A stretch of DNA of 64,000 nucleotides from Phaeobacter sp. HF9A (GCF_011806385.1 NZ_JAATOX010000004.1:21594-85593); one strand, 5' to 3'. Positions 1 to 9,166 are shown, counted from the first letter of the stretch. The notes: generated from the letters alone by a model not told the origin. A program made the numbers and translations.

Positions 1-615
1 GGTCGCGGCCATGCCCGCATCGGTGCCAATGCACTGTGTCCCCCAACCCAGAGCCTGTTTTTCCATCAGGTATTCAATACAGCCCTGATCGGGGCCGGGC
101 GTGTGGGGCATGCCTTCGCCATCGGCGTTCAGGAACTTGTCCTCGTCGGTGTTGAACTGGTCCCAATCGGTGCGCATCAGCACCCATTCACCCGCCTTGA
201 TCTCACCATGCTCGGCTTCCCATGCCTTCACCGCATCGGCGGTCAGCAGGAAGTCGTTGTCAGCCGCCGCCTCGGCCGCGCAATCAATGACATTCGCCGG
301 AGCAACAAAAGCCTGCGGGTCGATCGTGTCGACGGAGCCGTCGGGGAAATCCTTGCCGGTGACCCAATGATGCGGCGCGTCATAGTGGGTGCCCGAATGT
401 TCGCCCAGCTTTAGCCAGTTCCACGCCCACCAGGGGCCTGTGTCATTGTACTTGCTGATCGGGTGAATTTCGATCTTGGGCGTATCGACGGCCAGTTCGG
501 GCGGCAGCTTCAGCAGCGGCGTGTCCGGGCCGAGAGGCGCCGCGCAATCGACGACGCGGATGGAACCGTCCAGCAAGGACGACGCGAGCTTGGCAAGTGT
601 ATCGGCGGAGGTCAT
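1..615 (-). CDS. Cyclase-family (kynurenine formamidase-like) metal hydrolase, partial
   Basis: The reading frame starts at an ATG (615-613) preceded by a good AGGGAG ribosome site and stays open to the left edge, so the C-terminus is missing (205 codons visible). The translation contains HSGTHYDAPHHW, the metal-binding HxGTHxDxPxH signature of the cyclase family (PF04199), which includes bacterial kynurenine formamidases and other amide or ester hydrolases. Nearby TDWDQF and the acidic N-terminal half also fit the family. No signal peptide is visible, so the enzyme is probably cytoplasmic. The substrate cannot be told: no other tryptophan-degradation gene is visible in the window. Confidence 0.85.
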   Translation of the reverse strand, partial: MTSADTLAKLASSLLDGSIRVVDCAAPLGPDTPLLKLPPELAVDTPKIEIHPISKYNDTGPWWAWNWLKLGEHSGTHYDAPHHWVTGKDFPDGSVDTIDPQAFVAPANVIDCAAEAAADNDFLLTADAVKAWEAEHGEIKAGEWVLMRTDWDQFNTDEDKFLNADGEGMPHTPGPDQGCIEYLMEKQALGWGTQCIGTDAGMAAT

Positions 616-1169
616 TGGCAACTCCCTGTGCAGGTCTTGTTTTTCTTGATCTCAGCAAACGCCAATCAAAAATTTATTTCAAGCCTAAATCTTTTTACTT
701 TTAGCAGGCCCCGCTGAGACCGATTCATCGATCCGTGAAGCCAGAATAAAAGAGCGGCTCTCACTCGGATGATTATGTGCGTTATCAGCACATTACCCCC
801 GATTTTCAGGCTTTTTCGGCCCTTTTCACCAGCAGAAAACCCCGGGACCAGCGGCAGTTCCGCGCTATCCCTTAAACGCAATTCCAGTCCACAAAACGCA
901 AAATTTTATTTTAGCATTGAACAAAAATATGCCCGCGGCCGAGCAAGGCCAGCGGGCGATCAGACGGCGGATCTGGCCGATGATGGGCGTCATCAAGGGG
1001 CTGGACTCAGCAATTTCAGAGGGTATCGCCCCCAGATGACGCAGGGTATAAGAGCCGTGACGGCCTGCGGCGCCCTCTCGTTTCACGGTTGCTCCTCATA
1101 CCCCCATCGGTGCAGATTGGGGTGGGGCGGATCCGGGCTTCCGGGTTCGCCTTTGATTGTGATCCGCAC
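616..1169. other. Intergenic region, no supported gene
   Basis: About 550 bases between the cyclase start and the DUF1269 stop. Short open frames exist on both strands but have proline/arginine-rich compositions and no convincing ribosome site. The part next to the cyclase gene (about 660-720) is clearly AT-richer than its surroundings and probably holds that gene's promoter; I could not fix -35/-10 boxes with confidence. Confidence 0.5.
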
Positions 1170-1694
1170 TTAGGCCTGGTCTGGCGTTGACGCGTCAAGT
1201 TCGGCCTTGTGGGCCTCGTCAAACGCCCGGCGCAGGTGATTTTCGGCGTCGGTGTCGAGATTGGTGCGCAGCACCCGGCCGCCATGTTCGCCCAGCCGCT
1301 CGATGACCTTGTCCGACGCATTGGCGCGTACCATCATGAAGAGCGCGGCCTGACCCGGTTGCAGGACGCTGCCCACGTCTTTCATGAAATCGTCGTTGAT
1401 GCCGTAGTCGCTCAACGCGCCGGACAGTGCCCCGGCCCCGGCGCCGACGGCGACCCCCAGCAGCGGGTTGAAGAACACCATCCCGATCAACAGGCCCCAG
1501 AAGGCCCCGCCCGCGGCCCCCGCGGTCCACATGTTGACCATCTGGTTGAGCTTGACGTTCCCGTCGGCGTCGGCAACAGCGACCACCGCGTCGGCAACAT
1601 CGACCAGATATTCCGCTGACATTTTCATCAGATCGGTGCGGGCTTCTTCGGCTTTTTCGGGTGCGTCATACCCGATGACGATCAGTTCAGACAT
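1170..1694 (-). CDS. DUF1269 family membrane-associated protein
   Basis: A 174-residue protein. The start MSELIVIGYD followed by a short alpha/beta domain and then a glycine/alanine-rich hydrophobic hairpin (about residues 55-95, AGAAGGAFWGLLIG then GVAVGAGAGALSGAL) is the usual architecture of DUF1269 proteins. The hairpin has the look of glycine-zipper membrane insertion. ATG at 1694 is preceded by AAGGAGA, a strong ribosome site. The biochemical role of the family is not established; members are often stress-associated. It stands alone, 139 bases downstream of the dehydrogenase stop on the same strand. Confidence 0.8.
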   Translation of the reverse strand: MSELIVIGYDAPEKAEEARTDLMKMSAEYLVDVADAVVAVADADGNVKLNQMVNMWTAGAAGGAFWGLLIGMVFFNPLLGVAVGAGAGALSGALSDYGINDDFMKDVGSVLQPGQAALFMMVRANASDKVIERLGEHGGRVLRTNLDTDAENHLRRAFDEAHKAELDASTPDQA

Positions 1695-1833
1695 GTTGGT
1701 CTCCTTTTCAGTGTCTGCCTTGAATTCAGTTGCGTCTGTGTCGCCGCCGCCGGACCACAGGCGTATCGAGCGGCCCGGGCGGTCAGCAAAACATTGGTAT
1801 TGCGTTGTTTTCTCTCTTCGATGGATCTTGCGC

Positions 1834-2616
1834 CTAGTTCATGTACCAGCCATGGCTGACCACCAGCGACTGACCGGTGAGCGCATTGGTCGGGAAGGCG
1901 GCAAAGACATGGGCCACTTCGGCGACGTCCTCGATGGTGGTGAATTCCTGGTCCACGGTCTCACCCAGCATAACCTTGTTGACGACCTCTTCTTCCGAGA
2001 TGCCAAGATCGCGCGCCTGTTCGGGGATCTGTTTCTCCACCAGCGGGGTCTTGACGAAGCCGGGGCAGATCACATTGGCGCGGATGCCGTGCTTGGCGCC
2101 TTCCTTGGAGATCACGCGGGCGAGACCCAAAAGCCCGTGTTTGGCGGTCACATAGGCAGATTTCAGCGGGCTGGCTTCCTTGGAATGCACAGAGCCCATG
2201 AAGATGATCGCGCCCGATCCGGCCTTTTGCATATGCGGCATTACCGCCTTTGAGGTCAGGAAGGCCCCGTCGAGGTGGATGGACAGCAGTTTCTTCCATT
2301 CGTTGAACGGAAAGTCCTCGATCGGGTGCACGATCTGGATCCCGGCGTTGGAGACCAGCACGTCGATCTTGCCCCATTTCTCGATGACCGCTGCGACACC
2401 TGCGTTGACCTGCGCCTCGTCGGTGACGTTCATCTCGACCGCCATCGCCTCGCCCGGGCCTGTCGCGGTCAGCTCCTCGGCGGTTTTCTGGGCAGCGTCC
2501 AGTTTCAGATCGGCGATGACAACCTTGGCGCCATCAGCGATGTAGCGTTTGGCAATGCCGAGACCGATGCCGCTGGCGGAGCCGGTGATGATGCAGACTT
2601 TATCCTTGAGGGTCAT
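1834..2616 (-). CDS. bdhA: 3-hydroxybutyrate dehydrogenase (short-chain dehydrogenase)
   Basis: A 260-residue short-chain dehydrogenase that should interconvert D-3-hydroxybutyrate and acetoacetate with NAD, in the cytoplasm. Visible motifs: the glycine-rich cofactor loop [12 protein letters not shown] near the N-terminus, NAG (VSNAGIQ), the catalytic Ser and YxxxK (YVTAKHG), and the C-terminal ending [11 protein letters not shown] characteristic of bacterial 3-hydroxybutyrate dehydrogenases. I chose the ATG at 2616 (MTLKDK) because AAGGAAA lies just upstream; a 13-codon longer frame exists but adds unlikely residues. The start overlaps the stop of the upstream cytochrome gene by 4 bases, so the two are translationally coupled. 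Together with acetoacetate decarboxylase upstream it forms a ketone-body operon. Confidence 0.88.
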   Translation of the reverse strand: MTLKDKVCIITGSASGIGLGIAKRYIADGAKVVIADLKLDAAQKTAEELTATGPGEAMAVEMNVTDEAQVNAGVAAVIEKWGKIDVLVSNAGIQIVHPIEDFPFNEWKKLLSIHLDGAFLTSKAVMPHMQKAGSGAIIFMGSVHSKEASPLKSAYVTAKHGLLGLARVISKEGAKHGIRANVICPGFVKTPLVEKQIPEQARDLGISEEEVVNKVMLGETVDQEFTTIEDVAEVAHVFAAFPTNALTGQSLVVSHGWYMN

Positions 2617-3242
2617 TTCAAAGTTTCCTTCTGTTGCGCGCTGCGGAGAGACCACATGCTGCGCAGGTTGAAATCGGTGAACAGATGTTGGAGCACGGCA
2701 AGGCTCACGTGGCCGATCAGGTAGACCCAGGCGAGATTTGCCAGCGCTTGGTGAAGCCCCATGTCGAGGCTGATGAGACCGGGGGCGTCCGGGTTGCCGC
2801 CTCCGAAAAAGTAGAAGATCGTTCCGGTGCCCGACATCGCGGTGATCAGCAGGATGCCCAGCCCGTGCACTGCACTGGCCAAGGGGCTGTCATCGTCGTG
2901 CGCCGGCAGGCGCAGTTTGCACAGCGCCGCAAGATGCGCCTTGAGGTCGGTCCAGACCGCGGCACGCCGCCGGGCCGAGGCCCAGGGGAACAATAGCCCC
3001 GCCGGGGTGCCCCGTTTGCGGACGGTCAGCACGAGCCAGAAGAGCACGATCAGGCTGAAGGCGGCAAGCCCCCCGAATTCGTGGATCTCAAAGAGGAAAT
3101 TGCCCGCAAAACCCGGTTTGGGATGTTCCATGCCAAGGCTGGCAAACAGGGCCGTCACAACCGCAAGCGCCATCCCGGCGTGGACCAGTCGCGTCGGCAG
3201 GCTATGCCGGGTGGTGACGATGGTTTGGCGTGTCGCGGACAT
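2613..3242 (-). CDS. b561-type cytochrome, membrane
   Basis: A 209-residue protein with about four hydrophobic helices: [53 protein letters not shown] and [18 protein letters not shown]. Histidines near or within these helices (LVHAG, IHEFGG, AVHGLG, LIGHVS) are placed as in di-haem cytochrome b561/Ni-hydrogenase b-type proteins. It would carry electrons across or within the inner membrane, with quinone as likely partner. It lies between acetoacetate decarboxylase (6 bases upstream) and 3-hydroxybutyrate dehydrogenase (4-base overlap), an unusual neighbour for these enzymes. The redox partner is not evident from sequence. Confidence 0.8.
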   Translation of the reverse strand: MSATRQTIVTTRHSLPTRLVHAGMALAVVTALFASLGMEHPKPGFAGNFLFEIHEFGGLAAFSLIVLFWLVLTVRKRGTPAGLLFPWASARRRAAVWTDLKAHLAALCKLRLPAHDDDSPLASAVHGLGILLITAMSGTGTIFYFFGGGNPDAPGLISLDMGLHQALANLAWVYLIGHVSLAVLQHLFTDFNLRSMWSLRSAQQKETLK

Positions 3243-3248
3243 GGCCCC

Positions 3249-3995
3249 TTACCCTTTCGGCTGAAGGTAATCGTGCACCACCTCGCCCAGCCCGAGGGTC
3301 AGGTCGGTCAGCAGGTGAACGGCAGAGACGACCTCCAGCACCGGCAGCTCGGCGACAGGGGCCAACGCGTGCTGGTGCAGTTCCAGCCCGGCCGGTCCCT
3401 CCCAGGCGCCTTTCAGCGTTACGTCCCGGGTGTAGTAGCGGACCAGTTCGCAAATACGGGGCGTGCAATCCACATGCGGAATGATTTTCAGCATGAAGTT
3501 CGGAGCATCAAATCCCTTGAGCACGGTGTCATGATCCAGCGCGCGGTGCTTGTAGCCCATCGTGCCCGTTGCCACCCGGACGGAGCCCACGTCCAGCGTG
3601 CCGACCAGCGTGTCTTTTTCGACCCGCAGCGCCGGATCGGCGAGCTTCTTGGGAAATCCCCAGATTTCGCGCCCGCCCGCGATCGGCGCATCGTCATTCA
3701 GAAACATCGAGTGCACATAGCCGCCCGCGACCCCGTCCAGTGTCACCGGGATCACCTGACCGCTTTCGGTATAATCGCCAAAGCCGGTGCTGTCGGGCAT
3801 GCGGATGAATTCGTATTTCACCAGCGGCTCGCCGATCTGCAACGGCTCGGGCACCACGCGGCGCAGCGCCTCTGGATCGGTGCGATAGGTGATGGTCAGA
3901 AACTCGCGATCGACGAATTTATAGGGGCCCTTCGGATAGGAAGGGCTGGTGAGCGGCATCGCAAAAGCATTCGATATGACGTCGGCGTGTGTCAT
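3249..3995 (-). CDS. adc: Acetoacetate decarboxylase
   Basis: A 248-residue enzyme of the acetoacetate decarboxylase family, which converts acetoacetate to acetone and CO2 through a Schiff base on lysine. The family core is clear: [14 protein letters not shown], the conserved REIWGFPKK segment carrying the active-site lysine pair, and [14 protein letters not shown]. Length is normal for the family. The ATG at 3995 starts [11 protein letters not shown]. First gene of a three-gene minus-strand operon (adc, cytochrome b561, bdhA), so the unit can handle both oxidation of 3-hydroxybutyrate and disposal of acetoacetate. Confidence 0.9.
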   Translation of the reverse strand: MTHADVISNAFAMPLTSPSYPKGPYKFVDREFLTITYRTDPEALRRVVPEPLQIGEPLVKYEFIRMPDSTGFGDYTESGQVIPVTLDGVAGGYVHSMFLNDDAPIAGGREIWGFPKKLADPALRVEKDTLVGTLDVGSVRVATGTMGYKHRALDHDTVLKGFDAPNFMLKIIPHVDCTPRICELVRYYTRDVTLKGAWEGPAGLELHQHALAPVAELPVLEVVSAVHLLTDLTLGLGEVVHDYLQPKG

Positions 3996-4114
3996 TTTAC
4001 TGTTCCTTCAGAGCGGTTTCTTGCGGCGTTGAAGGATATCTAAACGCTCTCTTCTGCATGGACCTTTCGGCAAGCTTACAAGAACGACAACTTTGCAAGT
4101 CATTCTGCCCACAG

Positions 4115-4142
4115 CAAAAACCCGCCACCTGGGGTGACGGGT
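4115..4142 (-). terminator. Rho-independent terminator after the 4205-4582 gene
   Basis: On the minus strand ACCCGTCACC, loop CCA, GGTGGCGGGT forms a 10-bp stem with one mismatch, followed by TTTTT. It sits about 60 bases beyond the stop of the exported-protein gene. Confidence 0.75.
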
Positions 4143-4204
4143 TCAGTGTTGCGGCAATGGCTTTATGGGCTGTCGGGCGCCTCACGACGCCATGCGGGGT
4201 GGTA

Positions 4205-4582
4205 TCAATCAGCAGGCTTGTCCGCGCCATACACAGCGATTGAAACCTGATTTTCGAAGTTTGTGACAAAGGCTTCGCTTCGGTGGTTGGCCGGCGCGTC
4301 GGTGTTGAGGTAATTGCAGAACGCCGTGATCATGATGTCGGCGATGTCCGCTTTTGTTGCATCGGGATGTGCCTTGGCCAGCTCCTGCGCGATCGTGCTG
4401 AGGTTGTCGCCATCAAGCTCGGCCGTGCCGACCTTTTGCGCCAGCGCCGCAAGGTCAAATGTACCGCCCCCGGCTTCGGTAAAGACCGCTGACGGGTTGG
4501 GGCAATCAAGAGGTTCTGCCGAAACCAAGGCTGGTGACGAAAGGCACAGAACGGTGACCAAGGTAAAGAGCGGATGTTTCAT
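4205..4582 (-). CDS. Small exported protein of unknown function
   Basis: A 125-residue protein from the ATG at 4582 (MKHPLFTLVTVLCLSSPALVSAEP), with a clean Sec signal peptide that should be cleaved near SAEP. The mature part (about 100 residues) has two cysteines (DCPNP and AFCNYL), which could form one disulfide in the periplasm. I recognise no domain. A longer frame extends upstream but the arginine-rich extra codons would hide the signal peptide, so they are rejected. It is divergent from the T3SS chaperone/effector operon that starts at 4995. Confidence 0.65.
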   Translation of the reverse strand: MKHPLFTLVTVLCLSSPALVSAEPLDCPNPSAVFTEAGGGTFDLAALAQKVGTAELDGDNLSTIAQELAKAHPDATKADIADIMITAFCNYLNTDAPANHRSEAFVTNFENQVSIAVYGADKPAD

Positions 4583-4994
4583 GGAGGGGCCTTTCAGAAT
4601 CTGCGAGGTGTAAGAGCGGCGCGTGCCGCGCGACGATGGGCGACGGGCTGCGTTGCGGTGACTGGGATCAGCAAGGCACGGCGGACCGGATGCGGCCCGA
4701 AAAGACATGTGCCAACCACGCCGACCAAGTATCTTTGACAGAGTTTCAGCATCTTCGTCCTTTCACGCATGCATCGGTATGGCGGCGTTTTGACAGCTGG
4801 ATGTGCAATGGGTCTGTCGCCAAGCTTACAGTTTTGACAGATTTCCAGGCCCGCCTGACGGATGGATGCTGCCGTCAGCTCGGCGACACGACCCTCGTCC
4901 CCGAGCGCGCCCGCCGCGGCTGAGACAAACGGTACACCCGACCGCGGCAAGAGCAGGCATGATGGCAGGCGTCATACCACAGAAAGGTTCGTTC
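4583..4994. promoter_or_regulatory. Divergent intergenic region upstream of the kinase-effector operon
   Basis: No gene seen. Three copies of TTTGACA(G) occur at 4734-4740, 4788-4795 and 4832-4839, two of them within the longer repeat GTTTTGACAG (4787-4796, 4831-4840; 44-base period). A weak match to the cluster dyad, GTGAC-TGGG-ATCAG, lies at 4658-4671. The 10-mer CAAGCTTACA at 4821-4830 is also present upstream of adc at 4071-4080. Repeats plus position suggest regulator binding (AraC-type or Crp/Fnr-type), but this is inference. Confidence 0.4.
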
Positions 4995-5456
4995 ATGAGC
5001 ACCCCCGAGCAAGACTTTGACGTCTTCATGTCCAATGCGCTTGTCGCGCTGGCCGAGATAAACCCCGATATTGATGCGGTCCTTCAGACCAGCGCCAGCA
5101 GCTGGAGCCTCGGTTTTCAGGGCGACGAGCAGATCGACCTGGAACTGTTTGAAACCGGTCAGCGCCTGATGCTCTCCACCACGCTGGCCAATGTCGGCCA
5201 AGATGCGTTGGAAAAGGCGATGCAGGGTCTTTTGACCTACAACCTGATGTGGCGCGAAACAGGAAACGTCCGAACCGCGCTTGCAGAGTCTCATATATTT
5301 CTGATCACCGACCTGCCCGTTGCGGTGCTGGACAGCGACAGCCTGTCCCTGGCGCTTGCCAATCTGCGTCGCGCACGCAGCCAATGGGACCGGTTTTTCC
5401 AGCAAGCGCCTGCGGATGCGGTGGATTTCTCCGCCGAGCATATTCTGCGGGCATAA
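4995..5456 (+). CDS. T3SS effector chaperone, CesT/SycE type (for the kinase effector)
   Basis: A 153-residue acidic protein from the ATG at 4995 (MSTPEQDFDVFM), with GAAAGG upstream. Size, acidity and alternating helix/strand pattern (LGFQGDEQIDLELFETGQRLMLSTTLANV) fit class I T3SS chaperones, which bind the N-terminal region of one effector as a dimer. It lies 12 bases ahead of the kinase gene, the classical chaperone-effector arrangement. Sequence conservation in this family is low, so the assignment rests on size, fold pattern and context. Confidence 0.7.
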   Translation: MSTPEQDFDVFMSNALVALAEINPDIDAVLQTSASSWSLGFQGDEQIDLELFETGQRLMLSTTLANVGQDALEKAMQGLLTYNLMWRETGNVRTALAESHIFLITDLPVAVLDSDSLSLALANLRRARSQWDRFFQQAPADAVDFSAEHILRA

Positions 5457-5468
5457 GGGAGCAGCACC

Positions 5469-7391
5469 ATGTCACTGAAACCCTCGCTTAACGTCAATAC
5501 ATCCACCACTGCCGCCCAGCTCAATGACTTTGCTCAGGGGCTGGACGATGGGATGCGCCTCAAGGGCAAGCAGAACAAAGATGGCTCGATCACGCTTTAT
5601 GCCTCGCAGAACAAATCCGGCCTGCTGTCCAAGCTGACCGGCCGGGCGCAGGACCGGATCGACATGGCAAAACGTGCGGTCAATCAGGTTGCCAGCAACG
5701 ATGTCCGCGATTTTGCCGACCTGGAAGTCAAAAGCCTGATCCACAACATGACCTCACATGGCCAGTTCATGAAACCAGGCAGCACAGCGCTCAAGGCGAT
5801 TGCTTCTTTTGCCAACAGCTTGTCCGGCGATCTGGCCAATAGCCGCGCGCAGGAAAACAGCAAGCTGGGGCTGAGCGAAATGCCGTTTGAGGCGCGCGTC
5901 GCGGTGCGGGAAGCCGGCGACGCGATGATCCAGCGCCTGAGCGGGGCGATGACGGGGGACTACAGCGCACAGGGGATCGCGGAAACGTTGTCCGACACGC
6001 TGGCCAGCGCGATGTCGTCACCAGAGATGCGCGCGGCGCACCCGAACTTTGAACTGGGCGACGGCGAGGATCTGATCGCAGCGCTCACCAGCAAGTTCCA
6101 GGACATGGCCGAGGCCACCGGCGAGGGGCGCCTGCCGAAAATGATCAAGGCCGAGCTGCGCGAGCTGGCCGAGCAAACCTTTCATTTGACCGCCAACAAG
6201 ATGCTGGGCGCCAGCATTTCCGATGACAAGGCCGTCCTGACCATCGACGGCAAGGACTACGCGCGCGGACCCAAAATTGCCGAAGGCGGCTTTGGCGAGG
6301 TGATACGCTACGACGCGCAGGATGGCTCTGGCAGCCTGGCGGTGAAATTCGAAATCGAGAGCAACGCGTCATCGCACGACAGCTTCGCAACAGAAATCAC
6401 GGCCCATCGTCACGCCGCCGCAGAACCGAACGATAACATTCTGGGCTTTTCCGGGGCTGCACGGACCCGCGAGGACAACTTTGTGATCGCAACCCCGCTT
6501 GCTGGCGCCGGCGACGGATCGAAGGCGCAAAAAGCCATCGCGGCGGCACTGGCGGACGGCAAGATTTCCGCCAAGACCGCGCAGACCGTGGCGCTGACCG
6601 TCATGGCCGACGCGATCAAGGGCATGCAGCACCTGCACGACACAGCAGGCATGACCCATATCGACTTCAAGGCACCAAACCTGTTCATCACCGACGAGGG
6701 CGTCAGCCAGCTTGCGGATTTTGGCACCACAGTCCAAACCGAGACCCCAACTCTGAAAGACAGCAAACAAGTCGATAACTTCACCTGGAAGGACCCCAAG
6801 GTCCTGTATGGCGAAATCCAGGCCAACGGGAAGTCCCCGTTGAAGCCGATCGCCAAGGAAGCGGGCCTGCAATTCGCTGAAAGGTTCTTTGCACCCGGTG
6901 AACGCTCAACGGCGGAGCAAAAAAACTTCGACAACGTAGCGGCAAGAGTAGCTCAGCGCACTCTGCGAGCGGCCACTGACGACTATCTCTCTCAAACGCA
7001 GTTCGATGGTCGCAGCTATGACATGTTCGCGCTTGGGGTGACGGCGGTGAACATGCTGACCGGTGATTTCACGCTTTCGGAAACAGAGTTCAAGTTTTCC
7101 TCTAAAGGTATGGACGAACAAGCGCGCCTTCACGAAAGCGGTGTTGCGCCGATCGGGTCTCATGATGGCGCGGTGCGCAGCACGCTCGGGGATCCTCTTG
7201 TGGACGATTTCATCAACCTGATGACGCATCCCGATCCCGACAAACGCGCCAGCGATTTCGGCGCCCTGCTGGATCATGAGGTCTTCAATCAGATGAATAT
7301 CGGGGGGCCTGAAGCGCGTCAGATGCTGGTGGCGATCTTGGCGGGGGATGACGCGGCGATCATGCGCTGGGGTCAGGACCTGAATTTCTGA
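5469..7391 (+). CDS. Candidate T3SS effector with an intact Ser/Thr protein-kinase domain
   Basis: A 640-residue protein. Residues 1-250 are helical, without signal peptide or membrane segment, and could hold the secretion signal and chaperone-binding region. From about residue 260 a eukaryotic-like kinase domain is visible: glycine loop AEGGFGEV (271-278), ATP lysine in LAVKF (K293), a helix-C glutamate (FATEI, E309), catalytic loop HIDFKAPN (D399, K401, N404) and LADFGT (D417 of DFG). All catalytic residues are present, so activity is expected. A long insertion precedes the C-lobe segment SYDMFALGVTAVNML. Seven codons of linker and the upstream chaperone gene support a secreted effector, functionally comparable to kinases such as YpkA/YopO but not recognisably the same family. 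A terminator follows at 7421. Confidence 0.82.
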   Translation: MSLKPSLNVNTSTTAAQLNDFAQGLDDGMRLKGKQNKDGSITLYASQNKSGLLSKLTGRAQDRIDMAKRAVNQVASNDVRDFADLEVKSLIHNMTSHGQFMKPGSTALKAIASFANSLSGDLANSRAQENSKLGLSEMPFEARVAVREAGDAMIQRLSGAMTGDYSAQGIAETLSDTLASAMSSPEMRAAHPNFELGDGEDLIAALTSKFQDMAEATGEGRLPKMIKAELRELAEQTFHLTANKMLGASISDDKAVLTIDGKDYARGPKIAEGGFGEVIRYDAQDGSGSLAVKFEIESNASSHDSFATEITAHRHAAAEPNDNILGFSGAARTREDNFVIATPLAGAGDGSKAQKAIAAALADGKISAKTAQTVALTVMADAIKGMQHLHDTAGMTHIDFKAPNLFITDEGVSQLADFGTTVQTETPTLKDSKQVDNFTWKDPKVLYGEIQANGKSPLKPIAKEAGLQFAERFFAPGERSTAEQKNFDNVAARVAQRTLRAATDDYLSQTQFDGRSYDMFALGVTAVNMLTGDFTLSETEFKFSSKGMDEQARLHESGVAPIGSHDGAVRSTLGDPLVDDFINLMTHPDPDKRASDFGALLDHEVFNQMNIGGPEARQMLVAILAGDDAAIMRWGQDLNF

Positions 7392-7420
7392 GCGGACCCC
7401 GCGCCCGATCAAAGAACAAA

Positions 7421-7444
7421 GCCCCGGTGTGAACCGGGGCTTTT
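7421..7444. terminator. Rho-independent terminator between the kinase gene and sctU
   Basis: GCCCCGGT-gtga-ACCGGGGC is a perfect 8-bp stem with a 4-base loop followed by TTTT; A residues on the 5' side make it usable from both directions. It ends the plus-strand effector operon and probably also the minus-strand sctU operon. Confidence 0.9.
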
Positions 7445-7539
7445 GTCTATCCAAACCGGGTCAGGCTGGCTACGGATGATTCCTCCAAAAGACCGATCAG
7501 CAGGATCCGACCGGCCCTCCCGACCGGACTGTTTCAATC

Positions 7540-8652
7540 TCAGTATCTCTTCGCCTTGTGGTCGTCGCGTTCCATGTCGAGATCCCCATGCCGAAGCGGC
7601 CCTTTGTAGAGCTCCATTTCATGGTTCTGCACCCAGGCCAGGATTTCCGCCACCACCGCGAATGCCTCGTCCGAGACAAAACCGTCGACGGGCGTATCCG
7701 CATAGAGGCTGCGCGCCAAGGGCACGTTGCGAAAGATCGGCACACCAGCGCGTTCCGCTTCGATACGGATGTCCTGCGCGCGTTTTTCCCGCCCTTTGGC
7801 AACCACCATCGGCAAGGGCGTTTCGCCCTCCTTGTAGCGGATGGCCACCGCAATATGGGTCGGGTTCACCACAACGGCCGAGGCCCCAGGCACCTGCTTT
7901 TTCACGTCGGACATCACCAGTTCCCGCGCAAGCTGCTTGCGCTGGCCTTTGACGACGGGGTCGCCTTCGCTTTCCTTGTATTCGCGCTTCACCTCGTCCT
8001 TTGACATCATCAGGCTCTTGGTGTGGCTGTGTTTTTGATAGACGAAATCCAGACCGGCAACGACGATGAAGGCCACGCCAGAGACGACAAGCAGCTTCAG
8101 GGTCACGACTTTGGTCACCGCCCAGACACAAAGCATGCCGCAGGTGATAGAGCCAAGAAACGGCCCGATCGCCTCTTTCAAAACGATATAAAGCAGGAGG
8201 GAAAGGAACAGGATCTTGAAGATGGATTTCAGCATCTCAACGAGCTGCTTCATCGAGAAGATTCGGCTCACGCCCTTGGCAATGCTGATTTTTTCCAGCT
8301 TTGGCTGGATGGCTTCCATGGAAAACAGCGATCCGACCTGAACATAATTCGCCGCGATGCCAAAGGCGAGCGTCACGCCCAGAACCGGCAGGAGAATGGA
8401 GGCGCCGATGTCGAACGTGGCCGACAATCCGTTTTGCAACGCCATGTCGTCATTCTGCGCCGCCAAAGCCGCCAGCGTATCCATCAACGCAACCAGCTTT
8501 TCCCAGATCACCCCCGCCATCAGCCAGATCGTCGCGATAACCCCAAAGAGCGACACTGTGGTCACAACCTCTTGCGAACGCGCCACCTGACCTTTCTGCC
8601 GGGCGTCGCGCTCTTTTTTCGGTGTCGGTTGTTCGGTCTTCTCGCCGCTCAT
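7540..8652 (-). CDS. sctU: T3SS export switch protein SctU (YscU/FlhB family)
   Basis: A 370-residue inner-membrane protein of the export gate. The N-terminal half has four hydrophobic segments; the cytoplasmic half carries the autocleavage motif NPTH (N263-P264-T265-H266, in VVVNPTHIAVAIRYKEG), where cleavage between N and P switches export from early to late substrates. The start SGEKTEQPTPKKERDARQKGQ is the usual family opening. ATG at 8652 follows GGAGGCG. It is the last gene of an operon with a chaperone and the RasGAP-like effector, away from sctRST, a split of the gate genes over three loci in this cluster. Confidence 0.97.
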   Translation of the reverse strand: MSGEKTEQPTPKKERDARQKGQVARSQEVVTTVSLFGVIATIWLMAGVIWEKLVALMDTLAALAAQNDDMALQNGLSATFDIGASILLPVLGVTLAFGIAANYVQVGSLFSMEAIQPKLEKISIAKGVSRIFSMKQLVEMLKSIFKILFLSLLLYIVLKEAIGPFLGSITCGMLCVWAVTKVVTLKLLVVSGVAFIVVAGLDFVYQKHSHTKSLMMSKDEVKREYKESEGDPVVKGQRKQLARELVMSDVKKQVPGASAVVVNPTHIAVAIRYKEGETPLPMVVAKGREKRAQDIRIEAERAGVPIFRNVPLARSLYADTPVDGFVSDEAFAVVAEILAWVQNHEMELYKGPLRHGDLDMERDDHKAKRY

Positions 8653-8681
8653 CGCGCCTCCGGGGCATCAGCCTGTGCAGA

Positions 8682-9122
8682 TCAGACCCGGATCGTGGTC
8701 ATATCCGAAAAATCCGGCATCACGGGCGCGCCCTGCCAGAGGATTTCCGCCCCCTGCGTGTCCCAGAAATCGGCATAGAGCAACAGATCTATAATCCGCA
8801 GTTGCAGCTGGTCCACGTCGAGCCCGTCAAGCACAATGAAGTCAATCATCGCAAGCCCCGCGCCATCCGGGTTTTGGGCGATCCGCGCGGAACCGGTCTC
8901 TACCCCGAGGCAATTTGCCTCCAGCAAGCGGCTGAGCGCCAGCTCCTCCGACGCCTCCACCGCCAAGGGCACGTGCAAGCGCAAGGTATCATTGGGAAAG
9001 GCCATCGCGCCAAACGGCTGATCACCACCGAAGCTGTAAACCATCTCGCCCGAGTCCAGCGCCTCTGCCTGCGTGAGATCAAAGGCGCGTATCAGCATGG
9101 TTAGCGTGTCATTGAAAGTCAT
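8682..9122 (-). CDS. T3SS effector chaperone, CesT type
   Basis: A 146-residue acidic protein (start MTFNDTLTML at 9122, AAGGA upstream). The segments GAMAFPNDTLRLHVPL and GAGLAMIDFIVLDGLDVDQLQLRIIDLLLYADFW have the strand/helix pattern of class I T3SS chaperones. It lies 44 bases downstream of the RasGAP-like effector gene and 29 bases before sctU, so it is the likely cognate chaperone of that effector. Family-level call only. Confidence 0.65.
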   Translation of the reverse strand: MTFNDTLTMLIRAFDLTQAEALDSGEMVYSFGGDQPFGAMAFPNDTLRLHVPLAVEASEELALSRLLEANCLGVETGSARIAQNPDGAGLAMIDFIVLDGLDVDQLQLRIIDLLLYADFWDTQGAEILWQGAPVMPDFSDMTTIRV

Positions 9123-9166
9123 GACGAGGTCCTTTGCGGACAGGAAAGTCGGGAATATGGATCGGA

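Noticed and set aside
769..1173. Plus- and minus-strand open frames between the cyclase and DUF1269 genes
   Set aside because: Composition is erratic (Arg/Pro/Gly-rich), no ribosome sites, and no family resemblance.
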